Of a stretch of DNA of 40,331 bases, positions 1 to 8,385 are shown piece after piece. The stretch comes from Myxococcaceae bacterium. GTDB taxonomy: Bacteria > Myxococcota > Myxococcia > Myxococcales > Myxococcaceae. Numbering within the stretch: the first letter of the stretch is position 1; each line of letters begins with the position of its first letter. The DNA lies in NCBI GenBank assembly GCA_016926755.1, contig JAFGNZ010000242.1:1-40331 (forward strand), written 5' to 3'. Made by a program: the position numbers and the translations under genes. The notes beneath the pieces are model-generated. The model saw nothing but the letters and a program-made list of their open reading frames with translations, searched no databases and was not told the origin of the DNA.

Positions 1-157
1 CGCGCTCACCGGGCTGCGTCAAACCCCTGAGCCGTCATGAAAACCGTGGTGCACACGGCAGCCCACGGAACCTGCAGGAGGTCCCGAGAAAAGCCATCGC
101 CTCACCGGACGCGGCAGCATACGCATGGAGTCCACCCCCGCCAATCGGCTTGGCGCC

Positions 158-700
158 TCACCGCCCCAGCCCGCCCTCCGGCTCGGGCTCGCCGGCCAGC
201 GCGCGCTGGTACACCGAGAGATCCGACGGTGTGAAGAGCACCACCGTCACCTTCTCCACCCGCGGCAGCCGCTCCAGCGCCGCGCGGATCTCTCGCAGCG
301 CGATGCGCGAGGCCTTCTCGATCGGGTAGCCGTACGCGCCCGTCGAAATGGACGGGAACGCCACCGTGCGCAGGCCGTGCTCCTCCACCAGCGCGAAGAC
401 GCTCTGGTAGCAGCGCGCCAGCTGGCCCGCCTCGCCTCGCCCGCCCCCCTGCCACACCGGCCCCACCGTGTGGATGACGTGGCGCGCCGGCAGCCTGTAG
501 CCCTTCGTGATGCGCGCCTCGCCCGTGGGGCAGCCCTGGAGCGTGCGGCACTCCTCCAGCAGCTCCCGCCCCGCCGCCCGGTGGATCGCCCCGTCCACGC
601 CCCCACCGCCCAGCAGCGCCGAGTTGGCCGCGTTGACGATGGCGTCCGCCGCCACCTTCGTAATGTCCCCCTGCACCAGCTCCAGGCGTGGCTCGCTCAT
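158..700 (-). CDS. Macro-domain protein, probable O-acetyl-ADP-ribose deacetylase
   Basis: 180 residues, essentially one macro domain. Family members hydrolyse O-acetyl-ADP-ribose or remove ADP-ribose from proteins in the cytoplasm. Visible hallmarks are the N-terminal VQGDITKVAADAIVNAANS, the glycine-rich LLGGGGVDGAIHRAAG loop and the later PSISTGAYGYP loop, the three ligand-binding segments of the YmdB/MacroD type. The start at ATG 700 (MSEPRLELVQGD) fits the family; the longer in-frame extension upstream is low-complexity and not family-like. The gene stands alone and is divergent from the basic protein at 826. The family call is firm; the exact substrate cannot be told from sequence. Confidence 0.93.
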   Translation of the reverse strand: MSEPRLELVQGDITKVAADAIVNAANSALLGGGGVDGAIHRAAGRELLEECRTLQGCPTGEARITKGYRLPARHVIHTVGPVWQGGGRGEAGQLARCYQSVFALVEEHGLRTVAFPSISTGAYGYPIEKASRIALREIRAALERLPRVEKVTVVLFTPSDLSVYQRALAGEPEPEGGLGR

Positions 701-784
701 CACCTGCCCTCCAGTCGCAGCGTGGCGTCGACAGCGGCCGAGCGAGCTCTCCTCCCGCTTCCCGCTGGAAGACTCATGACTACC

Positions 785-820
785 TTTCGCCGAAGCGAAA
801 AGGCTTCCCTTCTCGAGAGG
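785..820 (+). promoter_or_regulatory. Leader hairpin and ribosome binding site of the basic protein gene
   Basis: A perfect 6-bp hairpin (TTTCGC, loop CGAA, GCGAAA; 785-800) is followed by the short palindrome TCTCGAGA, which runs into the Shine-Dalgarno-like GAGAGG at 815-820, five bases before ATG 826. The ribosome site could be partly occluded by pairing. Seen in sequence only; a regulatory role is inferred. Confidence 0.35.
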
Positions 821-825
821 ATGAC

Positions 826-1290
826 ATGGCAACACTCAGGCGTGGACTGGTGGACAAGGTGAAGAAGGCCGCGGCGAGGATGAGCACGCGCGGCGTCCAG
901 GTGGCGACCCAGGCGGGCACGCGCGGAGCCCGGGCCCTGGTGGAGACCACCGTGGCCGCCGTGAGGACCGTGGACAGGCTCGAGGAGAAGCTGGGCTTCC
1001 GCTCGCACAAGGGCAGCGCCGCCGCGCGGTCCGCCACCGGTGGCATGGCCTCCAAGCCCAGCTCCCGGCGGCCCGTGTCGCGCGCCTCCAAGCCGATGAG
1101 CGCGAAGCCCGCGCGCACCACCGCGAAGCCTCGCCACGGCGCCGAGCCCTTCCCCGAGGCCCGGCCCGTGGCGCTGCGCGAGGGCGGTCGCAAGACGATG
1201 CCGGCCGTGGCGCCCAAGCGCTCGAAGAAGGCCCCTGGCAAGCAGCTCAAGGTGAAGCGCGGGCAGAAGCACCTGCACACCGGCCGCTAG
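826..1290 (+). CDS. Lys/Arg/Ala-rich basic protein, possibly nucleic-acid binding
   Basis: 154 residues, unrecognised as a named family. The start at ATG 826 is chosen for the GAGAGG five bases upstream. Residues 1-60 could be helical (MATLRRGLVDKVKKAAARM, then alternating Thr/Ala/Val with DRLEEKLGF). From about residue 62 the chain becomes low-complexity, with Lys, Arg, Ala, Pro and Ser in short repeats such as SKPSSRRPVSRASKPMS and a strongly basic C-terminus. This composition resembles histone H1-like tails, so DNA or RNA association is plausible, but there is no diagnostic motif. Codon third positions are strongly G/C, as in neighbouring genes, which supports coding. Confidence 0.72.
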   Translation: MATLRRGLVDKVKKAAARMSTRGVQVATQAGTRGARALVETTVAAVRTVDRLEEKLGFRSHKGSAAARSATGGMASKPSSRRPVSRASKPMSAKPARTTAKPRHGAEPFPEARPVALREGGRKTMPAVAPKRSKKAPGKQLKVKRGQKHLHTGR

Positions 1291-1358
1291 GCCTCGCTCC
1301 AGGCAGCGGGGTTGAGCCCTCTCCAGGGGGCCCGCCGCGCCGGGGTGGGCCGCGTTCT

Positions 1359-1386
1359 TTGAGATCCACGGCGACTGGGCTAGCAA
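1359..1386 (+). promoter_or_regulatory. Possible sigma-70-type promoter for the GNAT-like gene
   Basis: TTGAGA at 1359-1364 lies 16 bp before TAGCAA at 1381-1386, about 63 bp upstream of ATG 1449. The -35 match is good and the -10 match weak (3 of 6), so this is only a candidate. Confidence 0.25.
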
Positions 1387-1448
1387 TAGCCCTTCACTCG
1401 GGGCCGGCGGCAGCCCTCCGCCCCCGCTCGAGCCCCTGGAGATCGCCC

Positions 1449-1838
1449 ATGGCCGGACAGCCGACGCCCATCCCCTACGTCCCGGAGGAGCACTTCCCGC
1501 AGATCGATCAATGGTTCAGGGAGTGGAACGAGGCCATCACCGCGGACGCGCTGCCGCGGGTGGGCTTCATCGTCCCCGGGACGGCCGCGGGCTTCCTCTA
1601 CCAGACGGACAGCTCGGTGGCCTGGGTCGAGAGCCTCATCGTCCCCAAGGAGGCCGACAAGGAGGAGCGCAACCGGGCGCTCGACGCCATCGTGCACGCC
1701 ATCATCGCCGAGGCCCAGAAGCTCGGCTTCAAGACCCTGCTGGGCTCCACGCAGGTGGAGGCGGTGGTGAAGCGCGCGGAGAAGCTCGGCTTCACCTACG
1801 TGAGCGGCGGCTTCCACCTGGTGGCCATCCAGCTCTGA
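1449..1838 (+). CDS. GNAT-fold-like protein
   Basis: 129 residues. The middle and C-terminal parts look like the second half of a GNAT acetyltransferase: a strand (WVESLIVPKE), a long helix with AIVHAIIAEAQKLGFKTLLG, then KRAEKLGFTYVSGGFHLVAIQL, the usual helix-strand ending. The canonical acetyl-CoA loop (Q/R-x-x-G-x-G/A) is not evident; the loop reads VPKEADKEERNRALDAI. It may therefore be catalytically atypical, like the short GNAT-like proteins of phages. The start at ATG 1449 has GGAGAT about seven bases upstream; the in-frame extension upstream is unlike the family. It ends one base before the convergent gene at 1840. Confidence 0.7.
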   Translation: MAGQPTPIPYVPEEHFPQIDQWFREWNEAITADALPRVGFIVPGTAAGFLYQTDSSVAWVESLIVPKEADKEERNRALDAIVHAIIAEAQKLGFKTLLGSTQVEAVVKRAEKLGFTYVSGGFHLVAIQL

Positions 1839-1839
1839 G

Positions 1840-2427
1840 CTACCGGCGGCTGGCCTTTCGCGGCGCCGCCTTCGCCTGGCCCTTGCGCTGCTGTGGCGAG
1901 AGCCGCGTCACCGTGCCCGGCTTGCGCACCAGGGCCGCCTGCCGCGCGCGCTCGGCCTCCTCGCGCTCGGCCGCCGCCTTCGCCGCGCGCTGCTCCGCCA
2001 GCACCGCCCAGCGCTTCTTCAGCGCCTCGCGCAGCCCCGGCGCCCCCAGGTCCACCTGCGCCTGGTGCAGCCGGTAGTGCAGATCCTCGCGCAGCGTGCC
2101 GCGCTCCAGCGCCGCCTCCGCCGAGCCCGTCATCCCCAGCACCAGCTTCGGCCGCTCCTCCTGCGTCTGCAGGCAGCGCAGGATGTGGCCCTGCGCCTCC
2201 AACCCCAGCTTGGAGATCTCGGGGATGAACACCACCCCCTTGGGCCGCTTCAGCGCCTCCGCCAGCTCCGACGGCTGGCGAACCTCCAGCAGCGGGCCCT
2301 CGTGCTCGAAGTGATACGCCGCCTCCTGCGCCCACGAGCGCCGTTCTTCCTCCGTCCCCCCGTAGAGCAGCAGTGACGCGCGGTTGGTGACGAGCTCCTC
2401 TTCGCGATAGCCGCGAGGTATCAACAC
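1840..2427 (-). CDS. Degenerate sigma-54 activator AAA+ domain protein
   Basis: 195 residues, starting at GTG 2427 with AAGGA upstream. The sequence aligns by eye with the NtrC-type AAA+ domain but is stripped down. The P-loop position reads LLLYGGTEEERRSWAQ instead of GESGTGKE, the whole GAFTGA segment is missing, and Walker B reads VVFIPEISKL instead of LFLDEIGEL. The region around the arginine finger is kept (GTLREDLHYRLHQ). A charged Ala/Glu/Arg-rich helix and a basic tail follow from about residue 140; there is no DNA-binding HTH. It should neither hydrolyse ATP nor remodel sigma-54 itself. A role as a dominant partner, scaffold or antagonist is speculation. Confidence 0.75.
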   Translation of the reverse strand: MLIPRGYREEELVTNRASLLLYGGTEEERRSWAQEAAYHFEHEGPLLEVRQPSELAEALKRPKGVVFIPEISKLGLEAQGHILRCLQTQEERPKLVLGMTGSAEAALERGTLREDLHYRLHQAQVDLGAPGLREALKKRWAVLAEQRAAKAAAEREEAERARQAALVRKPGTVTRLSPQQRKGQAKAAPRKASRR

Positions 2428-2511
2428 GTCTAACCGTCCTTCCCGGAAAAAGAAGTCACCCCCAGTTTAACCCCCCCACGGGTTGGGCGTCGATTGGCAC
2501 ACGGCCCTATC

Positions 2512-2529
2512 AGGCCGAATTTCCGGCCT
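2512..2529 (-). terminator. Hairpin downstream of the universal stress gene
   Basis: A perfect inverted repeat, AGGCCG with loop AATTTC and CGGCCT, lies 34 bases beyond the stop of the gene ending at 2563. No T-run follows, so intrinsic termination is uncertain; it also lies in the leader or promoter region of the GTG-start gene at 2427. Confidence 0.3.
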
Positions 2530-2562
2530 CTGGAATCCAATCGGGGCGGATTTTCATCATTA

Positions 2563-3942
2563 TTAGAGGTCCACGAAACCCCACCCCGGGGGTTCTCTGG
2601 CCGCAGGGGGCGTGGGCACCACCAGCACCGGCCGCTGGCAGCGCGCCATCAGCTCGCGCACCACGCCGCCCGGCCGGCGCGCGTGGCCCTCCAGCTCGCC
2701 CACACACACCACGTCCACGCCCTCGCGCTCGGAGGCCTGGCAGATGGCGAGCGCCACATCCCGGGCGCTCACTCCCTCCACGCTCCAGCGCACGGCCGTG
2801 TCCTCCGGCGGCACCAGCGACCGCAGCCGGCGCAGCACCTCCTCGCGCTCGGCCGGGGGCTCGGGCAGCACCCCGTAGTGGTCCGTCCAGTCCGGATCGC
2901 TCAGCCGCTTCACGTGCACGTGGAGCAGGTGGATGCGCCCGCCCGGGCCCACCAGCTGGCGCGCCTGGGCCAGGGCGTGGAGGCTCGGCGCCGAGAAGTC
3001 CACCGGCACCAGCACCCTGCGCGGGGGCAGGGGGCGGAGCGCCCGCGTGGGCGAGGGAGGCACGCACACCACGGACTGCTCGGCGTGCCGCAGCACCCCC
3101 GCGGACACCGAGCCATGCCACCACCGCTGCAGGGCCGCGCGCCGGTGCGTGCCCACCACCAGCAGATCCACCCCGCGCGCGCGCGCCACGTGCAGCAGGT
3201 GCTCGTCCCGCCGGCCGTACCCGGGCTCCAGGTGGATCTCCACCTTGCCCTCGCCGGGCAGCGCGCCCACCCGCTCGCGCACCTCGCGCAGCAGCACGCG
3301 CTCCACCTCCGGATCCAACGCCTGGAGGCCGCGCACCACCGGATCCAGCATCTCCACGTGCACCGGCGAGTGGATGCCCAGCCGCGTGCGCTCGTCCGGC
3401 GGCGAGCAGACATACGTGGCGATGACATCACAGGGCCCCACCTCGCGCAGCGAGTGCAGGAAGTCCACGGGCCCGCGCTCGTCGCCCGAGGCATCCACCC
3501 CCACCATCACCAACAGGCGCCGCCGGCCGCGCGCCCAGTCCGTCAGCCCCCCCTCCTTGCGCACCACGAGCAGCGGGGCCAGGGCGTGGCGCGCCAGGCG
3601 CTCGGGCAGCGGGGCGCGGCGCCAGAGCGAGCCCCCCCAGCCCTCCGCGGCCACCACCCGCCAGCGGGCGCGCCGACACTCCCCGTCATTGGCGAGCGCC
3701 TCCTCGACATGGGGAGTCCACACCGTGCGCACCTGCGCGCCCAGGCGCCGCAGGCGCTCGGCCTCCGCCTCGAGGCGTCCATTCAGGGGCCCGCGCGCCG
3801 GGGCGCTCTCACCGCTGGGCTCCTCGTGCTCCGGCACGCCGCACAGCACCAGGGGCTCTCTCAGCCGGGCCGCCAGCGCCGCCGCGGCGGTGCCTGCCTT
3901 CAAGGAGTGCGCGGACAGGTTCGTGACGCAGACGATGGGCAT
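2563..3942 (-). CDS. Universal stress protein with three Usp-like modules
   Basis: 459 residues made of three consecutive Usp-like modules. Residues 1-128 are degenerate (starts MPIVCVTNLS, ends APLLVVRK), about 141-295 contain LLVVGTHRR and HGSVSAGVLRHAEQSVVCVP, and about 307-445 run from RRVLVPVDFSAPSLHALAQA to RCQRPVLVVPTP. The middle module keeps a recognisable ATP-loop pattern (G-x-H-R-R then H-G-S-V); the last has CVGELEGHARRPGGVV, a weaker version. Known Usp proteins bind ATP or act in stress and energy-depletion responses in the cytoplasm. The start at ATG 3942 has GAGGAGG upstream. It is last in a probable minus-strand group with the cyclase and pseudopilin-like genes, after a 160-base gap. 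Confidence 0.88.
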   Translation of the reverse strand: MPIVCVTNLSAHSLKAGTAAAALAARLREPLVLCGVPEHEEPSGESAPARGPLNGRLEAEAERLRRLGAQVRTVWTPHVEEALANDGECRRARWRVVAAEGWGGSLWRRAPLPERLARHALAPLLVVRKEGGLTDWARGRRRLLVMVGVDASGDERGPVDFLHSLREVGPCDVIATYVCSPPDERTRLGIHSPVHVEMLDPVVRGLQALDPEVERVLLREVRERVGALPGEGKVEIHLEPGYGRRDEHLLHVARARGVDLLVVGTHRRAALQRWWHGSVSAGVLRHAEQSVVCVPPSPTRALRPLPPRRVLVPVDFSAPSLHALAQARQLVGPGGRIHLLHVHVKRLSDPDWTDHYGVLPEPPAEREEVLRRLRSLVPPEDTAVRWSVEGVSARDVALAICQASEREGVDVVCVGELEGHARRPGGVVRELMARCQRPVLVVPTPPAAREPPGWGFVDL

Positions 3943-4102
3943 GGCGGCCTCCTCACGAGCACTCGGGGCTCTCCTGGGAGAACACACGGAGGCCCCTCGC
4001 CTCGTCGCCGCCGCCCGGAGGCTCCACGCCGGCCAGGCTCGGGGAGCGCCAGGCCGAAGCGCGCCCGAGGCGGCGGGCCCTGGCCCCCTCGGCCGCCGCG
4101 GC

Positions 4103-4492
4103 TCAGCGGCCGTGGCCGTCGTACAGGGTGTGGTCCTGCTCCGGGCCGGAGCCGCCGCGCTCCCCGTCATGGCCGAACGTGATGAGCATCGGCCGCTTGC
4201 CGTTGCTCGAGTACACGTACGGCCGGCCCCAGGGATCCACCGGCACCGCGGGCAGGAACTCCGGCACCAGGAGCTCCAGGGAGCCCTCCTCGGGCAGGGA
4301 GCCGCGCGCGGCGCGGTACTTCTCCAGCGCGGTGTGGATCACCTCGAAGTCCGCGTGGATGCGCTGCCAGGAGGGGTCCTCCCGGCGGCGGAACGCGGTG
4401 GAGGCCAGGGCCACCGCGGTGCACACCAGCACCGCCAGCCCGAGCAGCAGCCGCGAGGGGCGAATGCGCAGAGGAGTTGGCGAGTCGCTCAT
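4103..4492 (-). CDS. Membrane-anchored GspG/pseudopilin-like protein
   Basis: 129 residues with one N-terminal membrane segment (about residues 14-31, LLLGLAVLVCTAVALAS) and a small exterior domain. The domain has the type II secretion major-pseudopilin signature VDPWGRPYVYSSNGKRP, preceded by a helix (FEVIHTALEKYRAARGSLPEEG), and ends in a calcium-loop-like GHDGERGGSG region. The prepilin peptidase motif (G-F-T-L-I-E) is absent, so it is probably not processed as a true pseudopilin but anchored by its N-terminus. It starts nine bases after the stop of the cyclase gene, implying co-transcription. No other secretion genes are nearby, so a function in secretion is not supported by context. Confidence 0.8.
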   Translation of the reverse strand: MSDSPTPLRIRPSRLLLGLAVLVCTAVALASTAFRRREDPSWQRIHADFEVIHTALEKYRAARGSLPEEGSLELLVPEFLPAVPVDPWGRPYVYSSNGKRPMLITFGHDGERGGSGPEQDHTLYDGHGR

Positions 4493-4501
4493 CGCTTCAC
4501 A

Positions 4502-5962
4502 TCACATCGCCCGGTAGAGGGGCACGGGCTGCTGCTTGCCCTTGAGCTTCACCGACGGCAGCTCCTCGAAGGCCATCTCCCGGCCCTGGACGAGCTCGCG
4601 GGTGCGCTCGCCCACGAGGATCTCCCCCGGGCCGGCCAGGGCGCACAGGCGCGCGGCCACGTTCACCGCGTCGCCGATGCAGGTGTACTCGGTGCGCATG
4701 GCGCCGCCGATGTTGCCGGCCACCACCAGGCCCGAGTTGATGCCGATGCCCAGCTCCAGCACCAGCGGCCGCCCCTCGAGCTGGTGGGCCGCCCACTCGG
4801 CCTCGGCCTCCGCGTGCAGCTCCGCCATGGCCCTCATCATCATCTTGGCCGCCTGCAGCGCCCGCAGCCCGTCATCCGGCCGGTGCACCGGCGCGCCCCA
4901 CACCGCCATCAGCCCATCTCCCAGGAACTTGTCCAGCGTGCCCCCGCACGTGAGCACCGCGTCCGACAGCCGCCCCAGCACCTGGTTGAGCACGCCCACC
5001 ACCTGCTCGGGAGGCAGGCTCTCCGCCAGGCCGGTGAAGTTGCGGATGTCCGCGAAGAGCACCGTCACCTCGCGCTTCTCGCCAGTGAGCACCACCGTGT
5101 CCGGGCTCTTGAGGATCTCCTCCACCACCGCGTCGGAGGTGTAGCGCGCGAACAGCTTGCGCATGCGCTCCGTCTCGCCGGTGCGGCGCATCACGCTCTC
5201 AATCCGCGCGGACAGCTCGTTCATGGAGGCCGACTTGTTGACGTAGTCGTCCGCGCCCGCGCGCAGCCCCTGCACGCGCTCCGTCTCGCCGTCGTTGGCG
5301 GTGAGGATGATGACGGGCACCTGCCGCGCCGGGCCGTCCTTGAGCCGCCGGCACAGCTCCACCCCGTCCAGCCCCGGCATGTCCAGGTCCGTCAGGACGA
5401 TGGCCGGCTGCGTCTTGCCCACCTGCTCCAGGGCCTTGTACGGATCATCGAAGCACAGCACCTCGTAGCCCAGCGCCTCCAGCCCCTCCTGCACGAAGGC
5501 GCACGCCAGCGGGCTGTCATCCACCACCATCACGCGGTGCTTGCCCTCGGTGGCCGGCCGCGGCTGCTCCAGGCGCCCGGAGATGCGCCCCTGCAGGCTG
5601 AGCGCCTCGTAGATCTGCTTGTAGGTGCAGTAGCCGATCTCCACGAGGATCTCTCCGAGCTTGCGCCCGTCCTCGCGCTGGCGCGCGAGCGCCTCCTCCA
5701 GCTGCCCGAGCGTGAGGTACTTCATCCCCACCAGCAGCTCGCCCAGCGGCGGGTGCGAGGCCGCCTTCTCGCCGTGCAGCCCGAGCGCCTCGCCGAGCGC
5801 GTCCTGGATCTGCTCGCGGGTGACGTAGCCCAGGGAGATGAGCGCCTCGCCCACGCGCTGGCCGGTGAGGGCCTGCAGCGCGAGCGCCTCCTGCACCTGA
5901 GTGGGCGTGACGATGCCCAGCTTCAGCAGGAGGTCACCAAAGAGGGGACTGGAGGCACTCAT
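4502..5962 (-). CDS. Response regulator-adenylate/guanylate cyclase with N-terminal MshEN-like domains
   Basis: 486 residues in three parts. Residues 1-130 hold two MshEN/GspE-N-like units, each with two half repeats ([80 protein letters not shown]). Some members of that domain class bind c-di-GMP. Residues 142-262 are a receiver domain with acidic D148/D149, phospho-acceptor D192 ([10 protein letters not shown]) and K243. Residues 295-486 are a class III nucleotidyl cyclase catalytic domain with metal residues D305 (FADIRNFT) and D349 ([13 protein letters not shown]) and the [12 protein letters not shown] segment. It probably makes cAMP (or cGMP) in response to phosphorylation and perhaps c-di-GMP. 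It heads the group with the pseudopilin-like gene. Confidence 0.93.
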   Translation of the reverse strand: MSASSPLFGDLLLKLGIVTPTQVQEALALQALTGQRVGEALISLGYVTREQIQDALGEALGLHGEKAASHPPLGELLVGMKYLTLGQLEEALARQREDGRKLGEILVEIGYCTYKQIYEALSLQGRISGRLEQPRPATEGKHRVMVVDDSPLACAFVQEGLEALGYEVLCFDDPYKALEQVGKTQPAIVLTDLDMPGLDGVELCRRLKDGPARQVPVIILTANDGETERVQGLRAGADDYVNKSASMNELSARIESVMRRTGETERMRKLFARYTSDAVVEEILKSPDTVVLTGEKREVTVLFADIRNFTGLAESLPPEQVVGVLNQVLGRLSDAVLTCGGTLDKFLGDGLMAVWGAPVHRPDDGLRALQAAKMMMRAMAELHAEAEAEWAAHQLEGRPLVLELGIGINSGLVVAGNIGGAMRTEYTCIGDAVNVAARLCALAGPGEILVGERTRELVQGREMAFEELPSVKLKGKQQPVPLYRAM

Positions 5963-6200
5963 CTATGCGGGGCTCTACCGCCCGAGAGGGGCGATCACGG
6001 GGCTTTCCCTTCCGGTATGGCTTCGAGCCTACCCCACCGGGTCCCACACAGGGAGCGAGAGAAGCAAGGGTGAAGTCATGGAGGACCCTCACCTGTCCCC
6101 TGGGGGGTGGACCGAGCACGGGATTGCCTTACATCAGACCACCTGATGCCACCGGCTCCAGCCCGCGGGGCCAGCCCCTCTATAAGGAAGAGAAGCGGCC
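5963..6200. other. Intergenic region, cyclase promoter side
   Basis: The gap between the cyclase start (5962) and the OmpA stop (6279) is 316 bases. I see no credible gene in it. Besides the terminator at 6201-6254 it holds a perfect inverted repeat CATCAG-ACCAC-CTGATG at 6132-6148, about 170 bp upstream of the cyclase ATG, which could be an operator. No convincing -35/-10 pair was found. Confidence 0.5.
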
Positions 6201-6254
6201 GAAATGAAAGAGGCCGAGGCCCCATGCCCTCTCGTGGCACGGCACCTCGGCCTC
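6201..6254 (-). terminator. Rho-independent terminator of the OmpA-family gene
   Basis: A perfect 10-bp stem (arms 6245-6254 and 6210-6219, GAGGCCGAGG pairing with CCTCGGCCTC) has a 25-base loop that can itself pair (TGCC/GGCA). On the minus strand it is followed at once by TTTCATTTC. It lies 24 bases beyond the stop codon at 6279. Stem plus T-rich tail make it the best intrinsic terminator in the window. Confidence 0.75.
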
Positions 6255-6278
6255 CCAGATGACAGGCGCGTCCAGGGA

Positions 6279-8174
6279 CTACTGCGCCTGCGGCACGTCG
6301 TCGGCGTAGCGGGTGAGGAAGTCCACGCGGCGGTTGGCGGCGCGGCCCGCCGCGGTGGTGTTGGGCTGCACCGGGCGATCCGGGCCGTAGCCCTTGGGCT
6401 CCATGCGATCCATGGCCACGCCCTTCTTGGCCAGGTACTCACGCACCGCCTCCGCGCGCTGCTGCGACAGGGTGCGGTTGAAGTCCGCGGGGCCGCGGTC
6501 ATCCGTGTGGCCCTCGATGACGACCTTGACGATCTCCGGGTGCTCGTTGAGCACCTTGGCCATCTGGTCCAGCAGCGTGTTGGAGCGGGCCTGGATGGAG
6601 GACTTGCCGCTGTCGAAGTAGACCATGTCCTTGATCTCGATGCGGTCCTGCTTGATGGCCACCAGCTGCTTCTGCGCCGCGGGGCAGCCCTGGTTGTTGG
6701 CCGGGCCGGCCTCGCTCGGGCAGTTGTCCAGGTGGTCCGCCAGCGTGTCGTTGTCGGAGTCCTTGGCCGGGCAGCCCTTCAGCTCGGGCAGGCCCGCCTC
6801 GCTCGGGCAGGCGTCGTTCTCGTCCAGCAGGCCGTCATTGTCCGCGTCCTTGGCAGGGCAGCCCTGGCGATCCACCGGGCCGGCCTCGGCCGGGCACTTG
6901 TCGGCCGAGTCATCCAGCCCGTCGCCGTCCTGATCCGGGCAGCCGTTGCGGTCCGCCGGGCCCTTGAGCGCCGGGCACTTGTCCTCGGAGTCCTGCACGC
7001 CGTCGCCGTCCTGGTCCGGGCAGCCGGCCGCGGTGGCCGCACCCGCAACCGCCGGGCACTTGTCGGCCACATCCTCCACGCCGTCCTTGTCCTCGTCCTT
7101 GAGCGGGCAGCCCTTGGCGTCCACCTTGCCGCCGTCCGTCGGGCAGGCGTCGTCGCGGTTCTTCACGCCGTCGTTGTCGTCATCCAGGTCCGGGCACTGG
7201 GAGGGCGTGTGCCTGGCGCCGGCCACGCACTTGGGCGGCATGCCGCCGAAGGCCATGCCCATCAGCACGCGGAAGTCCGGGGTGCCCAGCGTGTCGCCGA
7301 AGCCCATGCCGCCCATGGCGAACACCTCGAAGGTGTCGGACAGGGGGCCGCGCACGCCCACCAGCGTCTCGGCGGCGAGGAACTCGCGGCCGAAGGGCAG
7401 CCACATGAGGACGTTGGCCTCGTAGCGCACGCCCTCGCCCACGGAGGACACGCCCACGCCCAGGCGCAGCCGGTTGTAGGCCTCGCTGTTGTCGCCCGCG
7501 CCAATGGCCACGCGCGGACGCAGGTCGGCGCCGATCTCGAAGCCGGCGCGCAGGCCCTCCGTCTCACGGCCCACCATGATGCGGGGGGTGGCGCGCAGCG
7601 AGTTCTCACGCGCCAGCGAGTCCGGGCTGCCCAGCGGCAGGCCCACGCTGACGCCGGCGGCCAGATCCACGGGGAAAGACTCGGACTGCTGCATGATGCC
7701 CAGGGCGATGTTCGCGATGGGCGTGCCCAGCTTGAAGCCGCCCTCGGGAGCGCCGAAGGCCGAGTTGCTCACGTTGCCCTGCTCCTGGCTGAGCAGGAGG
7801 GGCACCTGCAGGCCCACCTCCAGCGTGTCCCCCAGGCCGTAGGCGGCCACCAGATGGCCGGTGGTGCGGTGGTTCACCACCACCACCTCGCGGAAGCCGT
7901 CATCCTCCGCGGGATCGATCAGCTCGGGCGTCAGCGGCTTGTTCTCATAGTGGCCAATCAGGCCCAGGCGGAAGCGGCCGCCCGGCAGCAGCTGGCCGGA
8001 GTTGATGAGCAGCGAGCCCGCGCCGCTGGGGTTGAACTCCAGGCGCTCCACTTCGAACTCGGGGAGGCCGGCGGGCTGGGCCAGCGCGGAGGTGCTCAGC
8101 ACCAGCACGGCGAGGAGACTCATTCGGGCGACAGGAACGCCCGAGCGCGTCGAGAAAGAGGTCAGTCGGTTCAT
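6279..8174 (-). CDS. OmpA-family outer membrane protein with thrombospondin type-3 repeats
   Basis: 631 residues from ATG 8174 (another in-frame ATG lies four codons upstream). The signal peptide has a hydrophobic core LLAVLVLSTSALA with cleavage likely before QPAG. Residues of roughly 25-310 look like an outer-membrane beta-barrel of the transporter/porin type. Six to seven calcium-binding thrombospondin type-3 repeats follow (CPDLDDDNDGVKNRDD, GCPDQDGDGVQDSEDKCP and relatives). An OmpA C-terminal domain ends the protein (MVYFDSGKSSIQ, VVIEGHTDDRGPADFN, LSQQRAEAVREYL), which binds peptidoglycan. It should link outer membrane and cell wall through an elongated calcium-stabilised spacer. It is monocistronic, with a strong terminator downstream. 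Confidence 0.93.
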   Translation of the reverse strand: MNRLTSFSTRSGVPVARMSLLAVLVLSTSALAQPAGLPEFEVERLEFNPSGAGSLLINSGQLLPGGRFRLGLIGHYENKPLTPELIDPAEDDGFREVVVVNHRTTGHLVAAYGLGDTLEVGLQVPLLLSQEQGNVSNSAFGAPEGGFKLGTPIANIALGIMQQSESFPVDLAAGVSVGLPLGSPDSLARENSLRATPRIMVGRETEGLRAGFEIGADLRPRVAIGAGDNSEAYNRLRLGVGVSSVGEGVRYEANVLMWLPFGREFLAAETLVGVRGPLSDTFEVFAMGGMGFGDTLGTPDFRVLMGMAFGGMPPKCVAGARHTPSQCPDLDDDNDGVKNRDDACPTDGGKVDAKGCPLKDEDKDGVEDVADKCPAVAGAATAAGCPDQDGDGVQDSEDKCPALKGPADRNGCPDQDGDGLDDSADKCPAEAGPVDRQGCPAKDADNDGLLDENDACPSEAGLPELKGCPAKDSDNDTLADHLDNCPSEAGPANNQGCPAAQKQLVAIKQDRIEIKDMVYFDSGKSSIQARSNTLLDQMAKVLNEHPEIVKVVIEGHTDDRGPADFNRTLSQQRAEAVREYLAKKGVAMDRMEPKGYGPDRPVQPNTTAAGRAANRRVDFLTRYADDVPQAQ

Positions 8175-8385
8175 GCGATCATCCATCTGTGCGGTCGGTG
8201 GCCTGGCAGAGGCCCTGATGGGCCGGCGGGCGCTTCCCCGGTCCATACCAGGGCGCGCACACAAGTCGAGGTTTCATCTCACGTCCAGAGAAAAACCCTG
8301 TTTGTTGCCCCCCGGGTACGGCCACACCTCCCTCCCCCGAGGGGTTGGCTCACGGAGCATGTGAGGCCGCGAAGGGAAGGGGCCG

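Noticed and set aside
1-157. Possible tail of an upstream gene ending at TGA 38-40
   Set aside because: The 12 visible codons before it are too few to tell a coding end from chance.
6700-7200. Tandem DNA-level repeats inside the OmpA gene, first considered a CRISPR-like or satellite array
   Set aside because: They are explained by protein-level thrombospondin type-3 repeats (DxDxDG, CP) and keep the reading frame.
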